Positions 13,086-24,196 of a DNA stretch of 31,658 bases are shown here, piece by piece. A model generated the notes under the pieces. It was not told the origin of the DNA and made no database searches. It saw only the letters and a program-made list of their open reading frames with translations. This DNA comes from Azolla pinnata. Its lineage: Eukaryota; Streptophyta; Polypodiopsida; Salviniales; Salviniaceae. The number at the start of each line of letters is the position of its first letter. The first letter of the stretch is position 1. The translations under genes were made by a program, and so were the position numbers. The DNA lies in assembly GCA_037176905.1 (NCBI GenBank), contig JBBBWG010003303.1:1-31658 (forward strand), read 5' to 3'.

Positions 13086-14845
13086 TTAAGATACTCGGTT
13101 CCGCTTAGGCTCTCTGGTAGCATATTCCAAGTCACCTAAGAAGAAGAAAAGCTTATCCACAAGGCCTTCTTGAGAAGTGGCGCCATTGTTCGCTATGGTA
13201 ACTAACTGAGGTACCTGGCTGAGTTCTTTTTCTGCGTCTTCAGTTTTATCAACATCATTTACACTGTTTTTACAAGATCCTAAAAATTGCATGAGCTCGC
13301 CCTTGTGTACCAGGAAATAATAAAGGCCTTCTCTTGTAATCTTCATGTCCCTACACAATAGAAGCACATTCACCAATCACGTTTAGACATCAAAAACAGA
13401 AATTTCAGTGGAGTTTTAAGATGTATGATGCTCACATGCCAATGCGCTCACAGCGATCACTTGCTTCATAGGCTGCCTTCCAAGATTTGAATTTACTATT
13501 ATTGAATTTCCCCCACCTCCGCTCATATAACGGTTGCCATAAATCTGCTTGAGCACTTCTATAATTCCAAATCCTACATACTATAAAAATCATTCTGAAA
13601 TTTGTCATTCCTGAAAGGAATAAAATCCACTGACATCAGAAACAATCGTTTAACTTTAGACCTATACCCTCTCATCAGTGGTAGTCCACTGATATAAGGC
13701 ATGGTACATGACATTAGGCAGAATATACCACACGATATTAAAACATATGATGCACCGTAAAATGATATATAAAATATGTCAGTGTTCAAGTATCTTTCAA
13801 AAATCCAAGTATGGTAAAAATGCCTTTAAAGGTGGATTCATATCACATGTCTGACGCTGCACAAAATTTTCAGAACATCAATTGGATTCGAGTCAAACCT
13901 CTTACATCTAACTATCTGGATAATGGATACAAAAACAACGATTTGACAAGCGTAAAGCTGAATATATACAATAAAACCCGAAATCTACATGAAAGGTGAA
14001 CGGACATGAATTGGTTGTGTGTGGGTGAGAAGAGAAAAGTCTGTAAAATCCCAGGCTTTAGTAACAAGACAGTGAGAGAATGTTCTTGGACCAAGCTATC
14101 AAGCTACTATAATACCTGCATAATTAATACACTAGATTACGCATGAGGCATGTAGTCAAAACTATTGTTTTAAGGCTTTACAATTTCATTGTACTTATGC
14201 ATGCAATTCCTTCTCACTTTCAATTATACAGATACTTTGCCCCACAAACATGTTGACATTAATGCATAGGAGCACATAAAGCCTTAAAGCAATTGGAGTT
14301 TTAATCAGTGTCAGATTTATTCTCAACAGCAGGCAGACAATCCATAGCATATAGGTGACGATCCAGGTGCAACTTTGGTATAGAATAGGAACCACTTCTT
14401 TGTCAGAGAAGACAATTTTGGTGTTCATAATGGTGAGTGTGTGAACAACTAACTAGACTAGAAGCAATGGACATAACTAGGTTCCAAGAGTTTTTATGCT
14501 TCATACTTTTTTGTTCTAGAATCAAATTTGAACCATGAATTCTGTTAAGAGAAACATTTGCAGCCTTCCCAGGCAACAAAATTGTTTAATTCAAGATTTA
14601 GGGTTTGTTTGGCTAGAGATATCTTGATTGAGATGAAATCAACTGATTGTAAAGATTGACATATCAGCAACAAATCCAAAGTCTCTTTCATTTTATGGAC
14701 AATGCATGACGAAGGACAATTTGCAAAAAAACAAACATCACAATAGGGAAAGAAACTGACCTTGAGCAACACTAGCAAGATGCCGATAATCCAACATAGA
14801 GAAAATTCGTAAAACAATTTCTGGAGGCAAATCGTTCAAGGACAT
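13086..14845 (-). CDS. Small F-box protein
   Basis: Coding exons are 14845-14761, 13580-13436 and 13350-13086, joining to 164 aa with phases that fit. Residues 1-45 form an F-box (MSLNDLPPEIVLRIF, LDYRHLASVAQVCRIW, ADLWQPLYERRWG), the domain that binds SKP1 in SCF ubiquitin ligases. The exon 1/2 junction falls inside the F-box and restores the VCRIW motif. Downstream are KSWKAAYEASDRCERIG and MKITREGLYYFLVHKGEL, then a polar segment and a basic C-terminus (REPKRNRVS). No LRR, Kelch or WD repeats are present, so the substrate is unknown. The start is the ATG immediately after a TTTTCAG|G acceptor; an upstream ATG at 14962 would lie in the 5' intron. The protein is short for an F-box protein but looks complete. 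Confidence 0.85.
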
Positions 14846-15620
14846 CCTGAAAACCCAATCTTTAGTTGAATTGAAGATCAAATCCGCAAAGAAAAATCTC
14901 TGAAAGAAGACATTTTTAAATCTCGAGAATCTCTGTGCAAACAAAAAACATGCTCTCTCCATTAGGCCTAAAACGTGGATTGGAAATAGTCATGTTTCCA
15001 TAACCACCAGAAAATGCACCACATACTACTCCACACATTCCTTCAGCACTTTCATTATAAACTGCTAGGATACTGTCAAATTTTGTAACTATTACCGATC
15101 ACATTCTCCTAACCTAAATAAGATCGATCAGGTCTAAAACTATAAAGCTCTCAACTCAAAATCTGAAAATATAAAACTGACACCGTAATCCTAATTTAAT
15201 CCATAAACGGACAACAAGCTTCTCGTTTATCTAGATTGAAAATTTGCAAAGGAGTAAATTGCACTCCTCAAATGAAGCGGTCAAGTTTTTCATTAACTTA
15301 AATGTCAGAATATGGGAAGAACATGCAGTGATCCCGTCTAACTTTCCGATGAGAGAGAGATCCGATCAGCTCTCGGAAATCATGGAAGCTCCAGGAACGC
15401 ATAGCAGAGGAGGAAAATCAATAAAGAAAGATCGGAAGGAAGTTAGGGCGGAAGAGAGAAGACAAGAAATTCTAGGGTTTCGACGTTACCTGCAGGCTTG
15501 CGCTTCTTGTTTTCGTGCGACCGTCAATGGATCAGCGATGCGATCAAGCCTCAGGTGCCATAAGGGGGGGGGGGGGGGGCGGGGGTTCAGCAGATGAGAT
15601 GAGGAAGAACCGATGAGAAG
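14846..15620 (-). other. 5' UTR exon and intron of the F-box gene
   Basis: On the minus strand CTGCAG|GTAACG at 15490/15489 is a good 5' splice site. TTTTCAG|GATG at 14846 is a good acceptor one base before the start codon. Splicing would place a non-coding first exon of unknown 5' end (roughly 15490-15620) upstream. The joined frame upstream of the ATG is open but has no ATG. An AAACCCTAG telo-box lies just inside the intron at about 15475. Confidence 0.5.
15564..15579. repeat. Poly-G tract (16 G)
   Basis: An unbroken run of G on the plus strand is followed by CGGGGG. It lies near the presumed first exon of the F-box gene, where the transcript would carry poly-C. Confidence 0.9.
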
Positions 15621-15775
15621 TTAGGGTTTCGAATCTCGACCTTCGGCGAACTCCTCCCCTCCGTCTCTCTCGATCACTGTACAGACGCCACGAGATCCAA
15701 AATACGTACAGACGCCACGAATCAAGCTGCCATCTCGCTGATGGTCCATCCAAAATCACTGTACAGGCGCCACGA

Positions 15776-15857
15776 GATGGAGATCGCGATGGAGATGGAG
15801 ACGGAGATCGCGATGGAGATGAAGATGGAGACGGAGATCGCGATGGAGATGGAGATG
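15776..15857. repeat. GAGATCGCGATGGAGAT minisatellite
   Basis: GAGATCGCGATGGAGAT starts at 15780, 15804 and 15834, separated by variable GGAGAC/GAAGAT hexamers. It is a short simple array of GATGGA-type units with 24- and 30-bp spacing. Confidence 0.85.
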
Positions 15858-16086
15858 GGTCACATGCATACATGGATGCGCACATGGATGCATACATACA
15901 TGCACACATGCATGCATGCCATGCATACATGTGTGATGCGTACGTTCACATACATCCACATACGATCTATATACGTACACATGCACGTGTCGACGTACAT
16001 ACATGCGTATGAATCTACTTATACATGTATACGTATACGTATACGTACAGATGCATATACACATCTATATGTATATATACACATAT

Positions 16087-16117
<31 letters not shown>

Positions 16118-16118
16118 T
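15858..16118. repeat. CATACATG / GTATAC / TATATG simple-sequence block
   Basis: A run of ACAT, GCAT, GTATAC and finally GTATAT repeats ends in (TATATG)n at about 16090-16116. It is low complexity. The ORFs in it (for example MHTYMHTC-like) come from the repeat. Confidence 0.85.
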
Positions 16119-17364
16119 GAAGGAAGCTCGTCTTTTATACGGAGGGTTTCGAGTTCTGGGTGTGTGTATGTATCTGTTTGTGTACTGTTCTTGAGGACTG
16201 TTCTGCCGCAGATCCAGAACGACAACTCTGTGTATGTATCTATTTGTGTATCTGGCCTTTCGTGCAATACAGAACGACAACTCAGTTGCTCGCAACTTCA
16301 GCTCGAGCTCGATCCTCGACGGATCAGACGACGACATTCCCCCAACTCTGTCGTAGTCAGTTTCGTTCCTTCCTCTCTGCAGCAACAAATGGCAGATACA
16401 CAGTTCCAGTTCTAGTGGAGCTTGTTTTCGAAATCTTCTCCGAGCTATATAGAAACCGAAGCTTCGAAGGGATACATACATGTACCAAATGCTCCCCATC
16501 ATGGAGCACTAGAGTTGAACTTAACTATTGCTATCGACACTACAAGAGAAAGCACCAATCCAAAGGCTTTGCTTGATGCCTTCTTTTGAGCTCTAGGACC
16601 GCCCCAAGCAGAGAAGCTTCAAGAGGATCTCTATATGTGCCAGACAGATGCTCTCCATCATGAAGCAAACAAGCAGCGAGATCGGTTTCTTATCGAGATC
16701 GATCTGTGTGCAGTTTGCATGGAGAAAAGGCTTCTTGTTAGATCATTCAGTCGGTCCAACACCATTTTCTAATGGCATTGATCGCCCATCGATATGCATA
16801 TACCCATTCGATCGGATGCATGCGATCGATGCACCACCTGAGAGAATTCATAAGACATGCCAGGAGAATCTAATCAGTATTGCATTTCCTTAACACAGGA
16901 AAAACCTTTACCCTTTCAGAAAGATGCTGCCGAATCCACGCCTCGGGGCATGGCCAAAAAAGACAAGGCAAGATGTTAGTTGGATCACATGTACAACTCT
17001 GCCAATCCGTGGCTTTGGAACTGATTCCATACCCAAAACCTGTCTTGGAAATTCGCTCTGTTCCACAACACTTTCTGAATTCACCTCAATCTACTTGCAC
17101 ATTCATCGGAACAGATTTTCAAACAATGCCACCAGATTAGCCTTCTGCCTTTCTCTGCTTCAAACAAGCAAGACAAACACATTATTTGGAAATGTGACTC
17201 ACTTCATCGATTGCAAAAACTGAGACTCTTTTGTTTTCTTTTTCAAAAATGGATCGACAAGGAGAAAAACCCAGTCCTTCCTGCTTCTGCATTTCTCAAC
17301 ATGGGTTTTGCTTTTCCGTCCTCTTTAGCTCTCACTAGAATGTCAGCTTTTTATCTAACCCTCA
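16119..17364. other. Intergenic stretch, no gene seen
   Basis: The stretch contains a ~66-bp duplication (GTGTATGTATC at 16164 and 16230; CAGAACGACAACTC near 16215 and 16270). It also holds a weak repeat of CATCATGRAGCA phrases at 16497 and 16659. The part next to 17364 must hold the 3' UTR of the ARM-repeat gene. ORFs here have no recognisable family. Confidence 0.5.
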
Positions 17365-20300
17365 TTATCTTTCATCATGGGTCACCCCGTTCTGGTGGTG
17401 ATGATTGCAGTAGAGCTTTTCTTCATCATGTTTTGGGTATACACCCTTCTGATCAATCTTTTGAAGGCCTCCTTTGAGGAGGCAGCATGCACTCCTTATT
17501 TTTCCACGCACATCAGGATCATCAGAACTGCATGTTGTTAAGCTATCCTCCATAACATACAGAAATCTCCAAACCTAAAAAATGTAAAAAGAACACAAAA
17601 GTACAGATGATGGAAAGATGATGGCCTATCTATCTATACACACACATAGATTAAACCTTCTCACATCAAATGGGCTCAAAAAATTTCAATGGCAATAGAA
17701 ATGGACATGCATATATGTATGAATGCATGCATGCAAGCGTGTGCGTGCATGTGTGTGTGTGTGCGAATTAAACCTAATCGGATCAACTGGGCTCGAAAAA
17801 CTTCAATGGAATAGAAAATAGAGACACTGATAGAGAGGTGCATACAGTTTCAAGCTTTGAACTGAAGCCCCGCATGCCGTCAACTTCATCTAACTCCATA
17901 TTTTGATGGGCTAGTAAATTGTCTAGTAACACATCACTTCCACTGGCCAAGGTGAGTGCAACTTGCACCACTGAATTCGCACTGCCACCATGATCTTCAG
18001 CAGACTGGTTTGCATTCACACTATGATCTTCAAACCCATTTGCATACGCATCACAGCCTTCACAATGGTTTGCATCCACACGATGACCGGCATACCCGTT
18101 CTTATTCACATCAGGACCTCTGGAATGGTTTGCACTTATGCCACGAGCTTTAGAATGAGCTAAGCTGAGCCGGCTCAATATACTCCAGAGTGCATTTCTT
18201 GCACCCGAATCATCTCCAGCAGATGGCAAGAGCTCAAGTAATTGCTTGATTAGCACCACATCTGCACGAAACATCGAATCCAGCTCATAAACATTAGAAA
18301 CAACAAAAAGCAAGTAGGAAAGGAAGAAGAAACGAAACAAGAAAAGAAATAAAAGGATGTAGGCCACAAGACTAAATACAATCCATACAAAAAGGAAGAA
18401 AGCTCTTTAAGGCAAGTAACCTCCTCTAAATAGATTGAAAAAGAGTTGTACAGAAAAGCCTTTCGAGTTCTTTCAGTCTTTTATATCTTTTAAAATGCAT
18501 ACCAAATGTTATTTGTTGAATCAAATCTTCTTTTTCGGCTAGAAGATTAGCAAGGAGCACTGCAGCAGAGATTCCAGCTGGTCCAACCTATGTAAACCCA
18601 ATACAAGCTATATTCACATTTAGTCAAAGCATAGGCATAAAGATCTTAGCATACAATACGCATGGAATACATATGCTAAATACGATGTGCCTTTTTTAAA
18701 AACAAATCTGGATAAAAAATGATAAATAAGTTAAATATGAAAAATACAGAGTAAGCTAAATACTTCTGATACTGATTTGCATTCATAGTTAACTTACTGA
18801 CTATGTTGATTTAAATCTATCTAGTTCAGACAAGCATCACGAAATAAATTCCAGTAATGAAGGAATCAAGCCAAAAATGTTGCTCAGCAAAGAAATCGCT
18901 TCATCTCAGGAGACATTTCAAGACCAAAATCGTATTTTTATTTTAGTTATGTTTTTTGGAAATGTGAAATACCTTTAAATATGTTGAGTGCTTGGAATAC
19001 CATAAAACGCATAGAATATTTGGAACATTTTAAAATTTCAGTTTTGAGACACTGAAAATGTGTTAAATATCTGAGCATTCTGGAAAATTATTTTAAACAT
19101 CACTGCATTTTATGTCACAACTACAAGTTCATCCATGTGAATAATGTGAGAATCACATAAGTAAGCAAGCAAGCAGATTTATCAAACGAATTCAACATCA
19201 GATACACGATACAAATAAAAACCCTGACCTCATCTTTAGCTGATAAGCGAATAACATGGCATGCTAGGTCAAACAATCTCGTGTTATCTGCCAGCTGTCC
19301 TGCCACATCATCAGCCAACGAAAGTGACTCTGCAATCTGAAGTACCGTATCGAGTACAACAGTCCTGGAAATCCAGTTCAAATGAATATATGTTATTGAC
19401 CTTTCAAAACATCTTTCAGAACTATGATTCACTTATGGAGGAAAAAGTAAAAGAAAAATAGTTTTTTTTTCTCGTGGAGAAACAAGGGATAGGATATCGA
19501 CCCGTGAGCACATGTGCCTTCATTAAATGCACTGATCTCAGAAAACAAAATGTCTGTGATAACACAAGGCAATCCTAATTCTACCAAATTAGGAAGAATT
19601 GACGCCTTGCTCCCCTGACAATCCACCATTGCTAGTAGAAGCTCTGTGCTCTGCAAAATAGGCAAAGTATCAGCACTCTGCTCGAATAGACACTGTACAC
19701 CATAAACCCTAAATCCAGATTGATGAGGCTTGCACATGCGTTGAAAAAAGAAAATGTGAAGGTGCCACTCTTAGAACACATCCCCTCAGCAGAAAGTTTT
19801 TCCAGCCGTTCACAGGAGCCAATATAATACACTCGAGCTTTCAAGATTTTGCCATCACGACCATGGATTTACTAATACATGTCGCTAAACTGAAAAACAA
19901 TAGATTCTAGACGTGCAGTTCCACTATGAATAACGACAAATTTGGAAAATAAATAAATGGACAATGTATCACTCCCTTGATAGCAGCAGCAACAAATATA
20001 AACACCTTTTCTAGTAGTTGTACATTCATAGTGTTTGCGGCTATCCACATTACACGCTGCAAAACATCCCGAGAGTCAATAATCTTAACCCAACTATCCA
20101 CTTCTCCACTGTGAAGACTTGCACTCAGCAACCTGTTGTAAAAGAATTTCAAAGGACCAGAGAAAATTATCTGCAGTGGATGAAATGGCAAAAATCCATC
20201 CATCAATATACCAGAAGATAGTTTTGATACCTGCATGCTTCAGAAAGGCTAGGCGCATCATCAACAAAAAGATTCTGCACAATTTTTCTTGGTAAGTCAG

Positions 20301-21862
20301 GGGTGCAACTTATCGTCTTAACCGGCATAGCATGACATGCTAAGTTGCCCAGGATTCCGATGCATATCTCCTAAATAATTTCCATTAAAATAACATGGCA
20401 TAAATAATAAGTTGCCAATGACTATAAATGAGATGTTCTGCCCTTTTAACTAACCCGAATTCTGTCCGAATGTGGAACGCCTAATATTGCCAGTAGCACA
20501 TCTAGTATATGATTTTTAACCTGTTTCAATTGGTGAAGTTCAAAAAATGGAACAATCCAAAGTTCAAGCCATAAACCATCATAAAAAATCCAATTGACTT
20601 TATCTCAAATGCATTGATTAATTAAATTACCATGAATTCAGCATGGGACTGTGTAGCAGCAAGGTCCCACAACATACAACCAGCTTCCTCACGCTGTTCT
20701 TCAGTGATTTGAGAAGCAGATGAGGACTGCGACACTGCGAATTCACCTCCTTCTACAGAAGAACTATTCCCTTCTTTTGACTCAGCTGGTGCTGCTACAT
20801 CTAAATCCTCTGTCTGACTATCTAGCTTTTTCTCTAAAGGGCGGTCTTCTTGCCCACAAACACTTTTGTTTTTCCCACAGGTATCTTCTAGACTACTCCT
20901 ATGTTCTAGCATGTTCAAACAGCTGTCTTTCACGTTTGTTTCTTTACCAAAAAACAGCAATTCATTTCTTGATGCTGCACCCTTTATAGTTTGTCTCTTC
21001 GTTTCCGGATCTTCCTCGTGGACAGTTATTTGGTCAAGCGATGGCAAAAGCTGCCGAATAAGCCGGATAATGTAGCTTGGATCAACTGTTGTCGAGAGGT
21101 CAAGTGCCTGTGAATCATGAAGCATGAATGATTCAGTGTACCTTCAAAAAAGAAATAGAAACTGAAGCATAGGCATGGAATGGAATCAGTCAGACAGAAG
21201 ATAGTAATGCATTACATAGAGCATCGTAATCAAATAAGATGATTAGGATTTGGGATTCAAATATATCGCATGCTTTACCGCTCCTTTACACCATACACTC
21301 TCAAAGGTACCACCATTACAAATGTACTCCGACACTAAGGGTTCTCCTTATGTTTCAATCTATATGAGCCCTCTTTATCTCTATGTTCAGTTGCTATAAG
21401 TCCATGCTCATTTCGATGAGGAGGATTCTACTAATTATTTGTTGATTGGAGAATTTCCTGAAAACATAACCCCTTTTGATTCATTAGCAAGTGTGAAATG
21501 TTTTATCCTTCCCAGCGTCCTCTGTTTACTGCAAGCTTATTGGAATCAAGGTTCCTAGTCGGATTGCCCAGCCAGTTCATGCTTGATGATTGCTACGAAA
21601 GTTGCAAAAACAAAATCTTGTGCTTCAGTCACTTTGAGCGTGAAACCCTAAACCCTGTCTTTATATACTAACCTGAGAAAGGGAAACACAGAGCTCGTGA
21701 CCAGACACTCCTGCAGGAAAAAAAAACCCTAAAGACAAATTTTGATAGGCCTGGGCTGTGCACAAGCTTTCTCGATCGGACCAGGCAGAGAGGAAGAAGA
21801 TCTCCTACCTCTTCTTCGGACGACAGCAAGGTTTCCTTGTCCGCATCACCTCCCGTCGCCAT
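17365..21862 (-). CDS. SAAL1-like ARM-repeat protein (ten exons)
   Basis: Exons are 21862-21809, 21107-20631, 20520-20455, 20370-20231, 20132-20006, 19650-19502, 19364-19229, 18587-18503, 18261-17846 and 17574-17365. The joined CDS is 1860 nt (619 aa), with GT/AG borders and matching phases throughout. It has an acidic N-terminus (MATGGDADKETLL), then STTVDPSYIIRLIRQLLP. A charged low-complexity loop follows, then EEQREEAGCMLWDLAATQSH, an ARM-type helical region with REICIGILGNLACHAMPVK, WIAANTMNVQLLEK and VGPAGISAAVLLANLLAE, and GARNALWSILSRL. The pattern resembles plant ARM-superfamily proteins related to animal SAAL1, whose plant role is unclear. It is probably soluble, as no signal or membrane segment is seen. 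Exon 9 carries an in-frame 10-residue repeat. The exon 1/2 join is the least certain. Confidence 0.82.
17976..18135 (-). repeat. In-frame 30-bp minisatellite in exon 9
   Basis: TTTGCA or its variant occurs on the plus strand at 18009, 18039, 18069, 18099 and 18129, exactly 30 bp apart, with a diverged sixth copy at 17976. On the coding strand it gives 10-residue units of the type ANHSRGPDVN, KNGYAGHRVD, ANHCEGCDAY, ANGFEDHSVN and ANQSAEDHGG, residues about 455-510. The units are rich in Asn, His, Gly and Asp and interrupt the ARM-like sequence. Confidence 0.9.
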
Positions 21863-21971
21863 CGCTCCAACCTCTCATCCAAATTCCCGCAAATCGGCGA
21901 TGCACTTCGAGCGAGCCGGCCGGAAGAGAACGCAGGCCGGAATGATCTTCCTTGGGGGTCCGAAATCGGGC

Positions 21972-21987
21972 GGGGGGGGGGGGGGGG
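21972..21987. repeat. Poly-G tract upstream of the ARM gene
   Basis: About 16 G in a row follow GGGC, then AAGGAGGGGG. It lies roughly 110 bp upstream of the ARM-repeat gene's ATG, where it would be C-rich on the sense strand (5' UTR or promoter). Confidence 0.9.
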
Positions 21988-22227
21988 AAGGAGGGGGTCA
22001 AATCAAGCCTCCCTCTCCGTGTCCGAGCGGCAAATGACAGAGAAGCCCGTTCTGTCCCGTCGGTGCAAATACAGACATGTGCATGCCGACAAGAGCGCGC
22101 TCGCTCTCTGTCCGTCTCTTTCTCTGCTTCTACAGTCTGTCTCCGCTGCTGCTGCGCGGTCTGTCTTCGTCTGCTTCGTCTGCTTCGCGCGATCCCTCGC
22201 TCGCTCAGAGCTTTCGCTGTTCCCCGT

Positions 22228-22231
<4 letters not shown>

Positions 22232-22262
<31 letters not shown>
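22232..22262 (-). repeat. (CT)n/(GA)n microsatellite in the ARM gene upstream region
   Basis: A pure CT run on the plus strand reads as GA on the sense strand of the ARM-repeat gene, about 370 bp upstream of its ATG. GA repeats are common in plant core promoters and 5' UTRs and can bind BPC factors; any role here is inference. Confidence 0.8.
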
Positions 22263-22267
<5 letters not shown>

Positions 22268-22394
22268 GTTTTCTGATTTTTCTGGGCCTTTCTCGTCCTT
22301 TTTGGGGAAAAGCAAAAAGCAGAAACAAAAAGCGCTCCGAAAAAGCGCTTTTCTCTTTACCGGCCCCAGCCGGTCGCCAGAAATATCTGACCGC

Positions 22395-22433
22395 CACGTG
22401 CCGGTCGCCCGCCACGCGGCAGCGTCCCATTGG
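22395..22433 (-). promoter_or_regulatory. G-box and CCAAT motifs upstream of the ARM gene
   Basis: A CACGTG G-box in GCCACGTGCC is at 22395-22400. A CCAAT motif on the minus strand is at 22429-22433, in GC-rich DNA about 530-570 bp upstream of the ARM-repeat gene's start. These are typical plant bZIP/bHLH and NF-Y sites by sequence only. Confidence 0.4.
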
Positions 22434-22494
22434 CCGGCTCGCGCGCGGCCGGATGATGGATGAGTTGGGCATGCTCCTCATGCATGTGTCGCCA

Positions 22495-23690
22495 GTATCA
22501 TCACCATCATCACCACCACCACCATCATGACCATCATGATCATCATCGCCACCACCATCACCACCCATCACCATCATGATCATCATCACCACCATCACCA
22601 CGATCATGACCATCATGATCATCATGATCATCATCACCACCATCACCATCACCATCATGATCATCATCACCACCACCACCACCATCATCACCACCATGCT
22701 CATCCTCACCCTCGCGATCATGAGCATCAAGCATCACCATCATCAGCATCCCCATGATCAACATCATCCTCACCCTCACATCATCATCATCATCATCAGC
22801 ATCAGCAACAACATCATCATCATCGTCATGATCATCCTCACCCTCAGCGATCATGAGCATCAAGCATCACCATCATTAGCATCCCCATGATCAACATCAT
22901 CCTCACCCTCACCATCATGATCATCATCATCAGCAGCAACAACAACATCATCATCACCGTCATGATCATCCTCACCCTCGCGATCATGAGCATCAAGCAT
23001 CACCATCATCAGCATCCCCATGATCAACATCATCCTCACCGTCACCATCATCATCATCTCACCATCATTAGCAACAGCATCATCACCCCCTATCACCACT
23101 GCCATCAATCACCTCATCATCCGCTACAATCGCCACCGCATCATCATCACCGTGATCACCATCATGACCATCGCAACATCGTCATCCTCAAATCATCACC
23201 ATCGTCGACATCAGCAACCTCATCATCGCCGTTGCTGTCATGACCATCAATATCATCTCACCATCCTCACCACCATCATCATCATCACCACCATCACCAT
23301 CCTCATCATCACCATCACCACCATCACCATCCTCATCAACATCATCATCACCACCATCACCATCATCATCATCACCACCATCACCATCCCACCATCATCA
23401 CTGTCATTACCATCACCATCCTCATCTCATCATGATGAGCATCAACGTTAGCATCATCGCCAACATCATCACCACTGTCATCATCATCAATAGCACCCTC
23501 ACTACCATCATTACCTCATCATCACCATCACCATCACCATCACCATCACCACCACCATCAACAGCATCCTCATCCACACCCTCACCATCATCAACATTAG
23601 CAACCTCATCATCAACATCGGCACCACCATCATCACCATCATTGTCACTGTCATCGTCATCAAAATGCACCAAATACAGAACAATTACGA
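22495..23690. repeat. ~1.2-kb ATC/ACC triplet satellite with 133-bp higher-order unit
   Basis: The block is made almost entirely of ATC, ACC and TCA triplets. Inside it a longer unit containing GCGATCATGAGCATCAAGCA, then CCCCATGATCAACATC, repeats at 22714, 22847 and 22980, exactly 133 bp apart. From 23240 on it is simpler ATC/ACC repeat. Long poly-His frames on plus and poly-Asp frames on minus are by-products. It separates the ARM-repeat gene from glyoxalase I. Confidence 0.92.
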
Positions 23691-23903
23691 TGAGGTTGTA
23701 ATTGAGGGATGACAGAACGCATCATCATCATCATCACCGACACCATCACCATCATATGAAGTTGGTTCTATGAAGTTGGTTCTAATGAAGCAATAAAACC
23801 AATGCCAAACATTTAGGTTTGTGAAGATCGACGAAATCTTCACGGGCTCATCACCAACTCAAGAGAACAAGGCTTCAAGCTCCAAAAGAGGATCGACATA
23901 CAA

Positions 23904-24196
23904 GAACAAATCTCTCGAACTTTTATTCCATCCAAAGATTTCATTGCCTTCTTTCGAACCATTAGAACAATAGAGTTTCTTATACTTCTTCCAAAATACC
24001 ATTCAAGCCGAGATCTTGATTCCTTTCCATTTTCTTGATGTCGAATATGCCCAACATTGAGAACAAATCTCTCAAGCTTTTATTCCATCCAAAGATTTCA
24101 TTGCCTTGTTTCGATCCATAAGAACGATGCAGCTTCTTATACTTCTTCCGAAAGCATTCAAGCCGAGATCCTTTCCATGTTCTTGATGTCGAATAT
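23904..24196 (-). repeat. ~150-bp tandem duplication of the glyoxalase I gene end
   Basis: GAACAAATCTCTC starts at 23904 and 24061 (157 bp apart). CTTGATGTCGAATAT starts at 24034 and 24182 (148 bp apart). The upstream copy in gene orientation (24061-24196) contains the real last codons and stop of glyoxalase I. The second copy (23904-24048) repeats them in the 3' flank, including a FDIKKMERNQDLGL-like reading, so the final coding segment and 3' UTR have been duplicated. Confidence 0.88.

Noticed and set aside
14738..14962. F-box protein starting at ATG 14962
   Set aside because: The extra residues are lysine/phenylalanine-rich intron-like sequence; a TTTTCAG acceptor directly precedes the ATG at 14845, which starts the conserved F-box.
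15564..16576. Coding gene on plus or minus in the CATACATG/TATATG region
   Set aside because: ORFs are simple-sequence translations without conserved motifs.
21108..21125. Start of the ARM-repeat protein at ATG 21125 or an earlier acceptor at about 21144
   Set aside because: The acceptor before ALDLSTTVDPSY at 21107 joins in phase with the acidic first exon 21862-21809; the earlier acceptor gives a stop in that phase. An extra middle exon cannot be fully excluded.
22527..23701. His-rich plus-strand and Asp-rich minus-strand ORFs up to 294 codons
   Set aside because: Pure products of the ATC triplet satellite; open in several frames at once.
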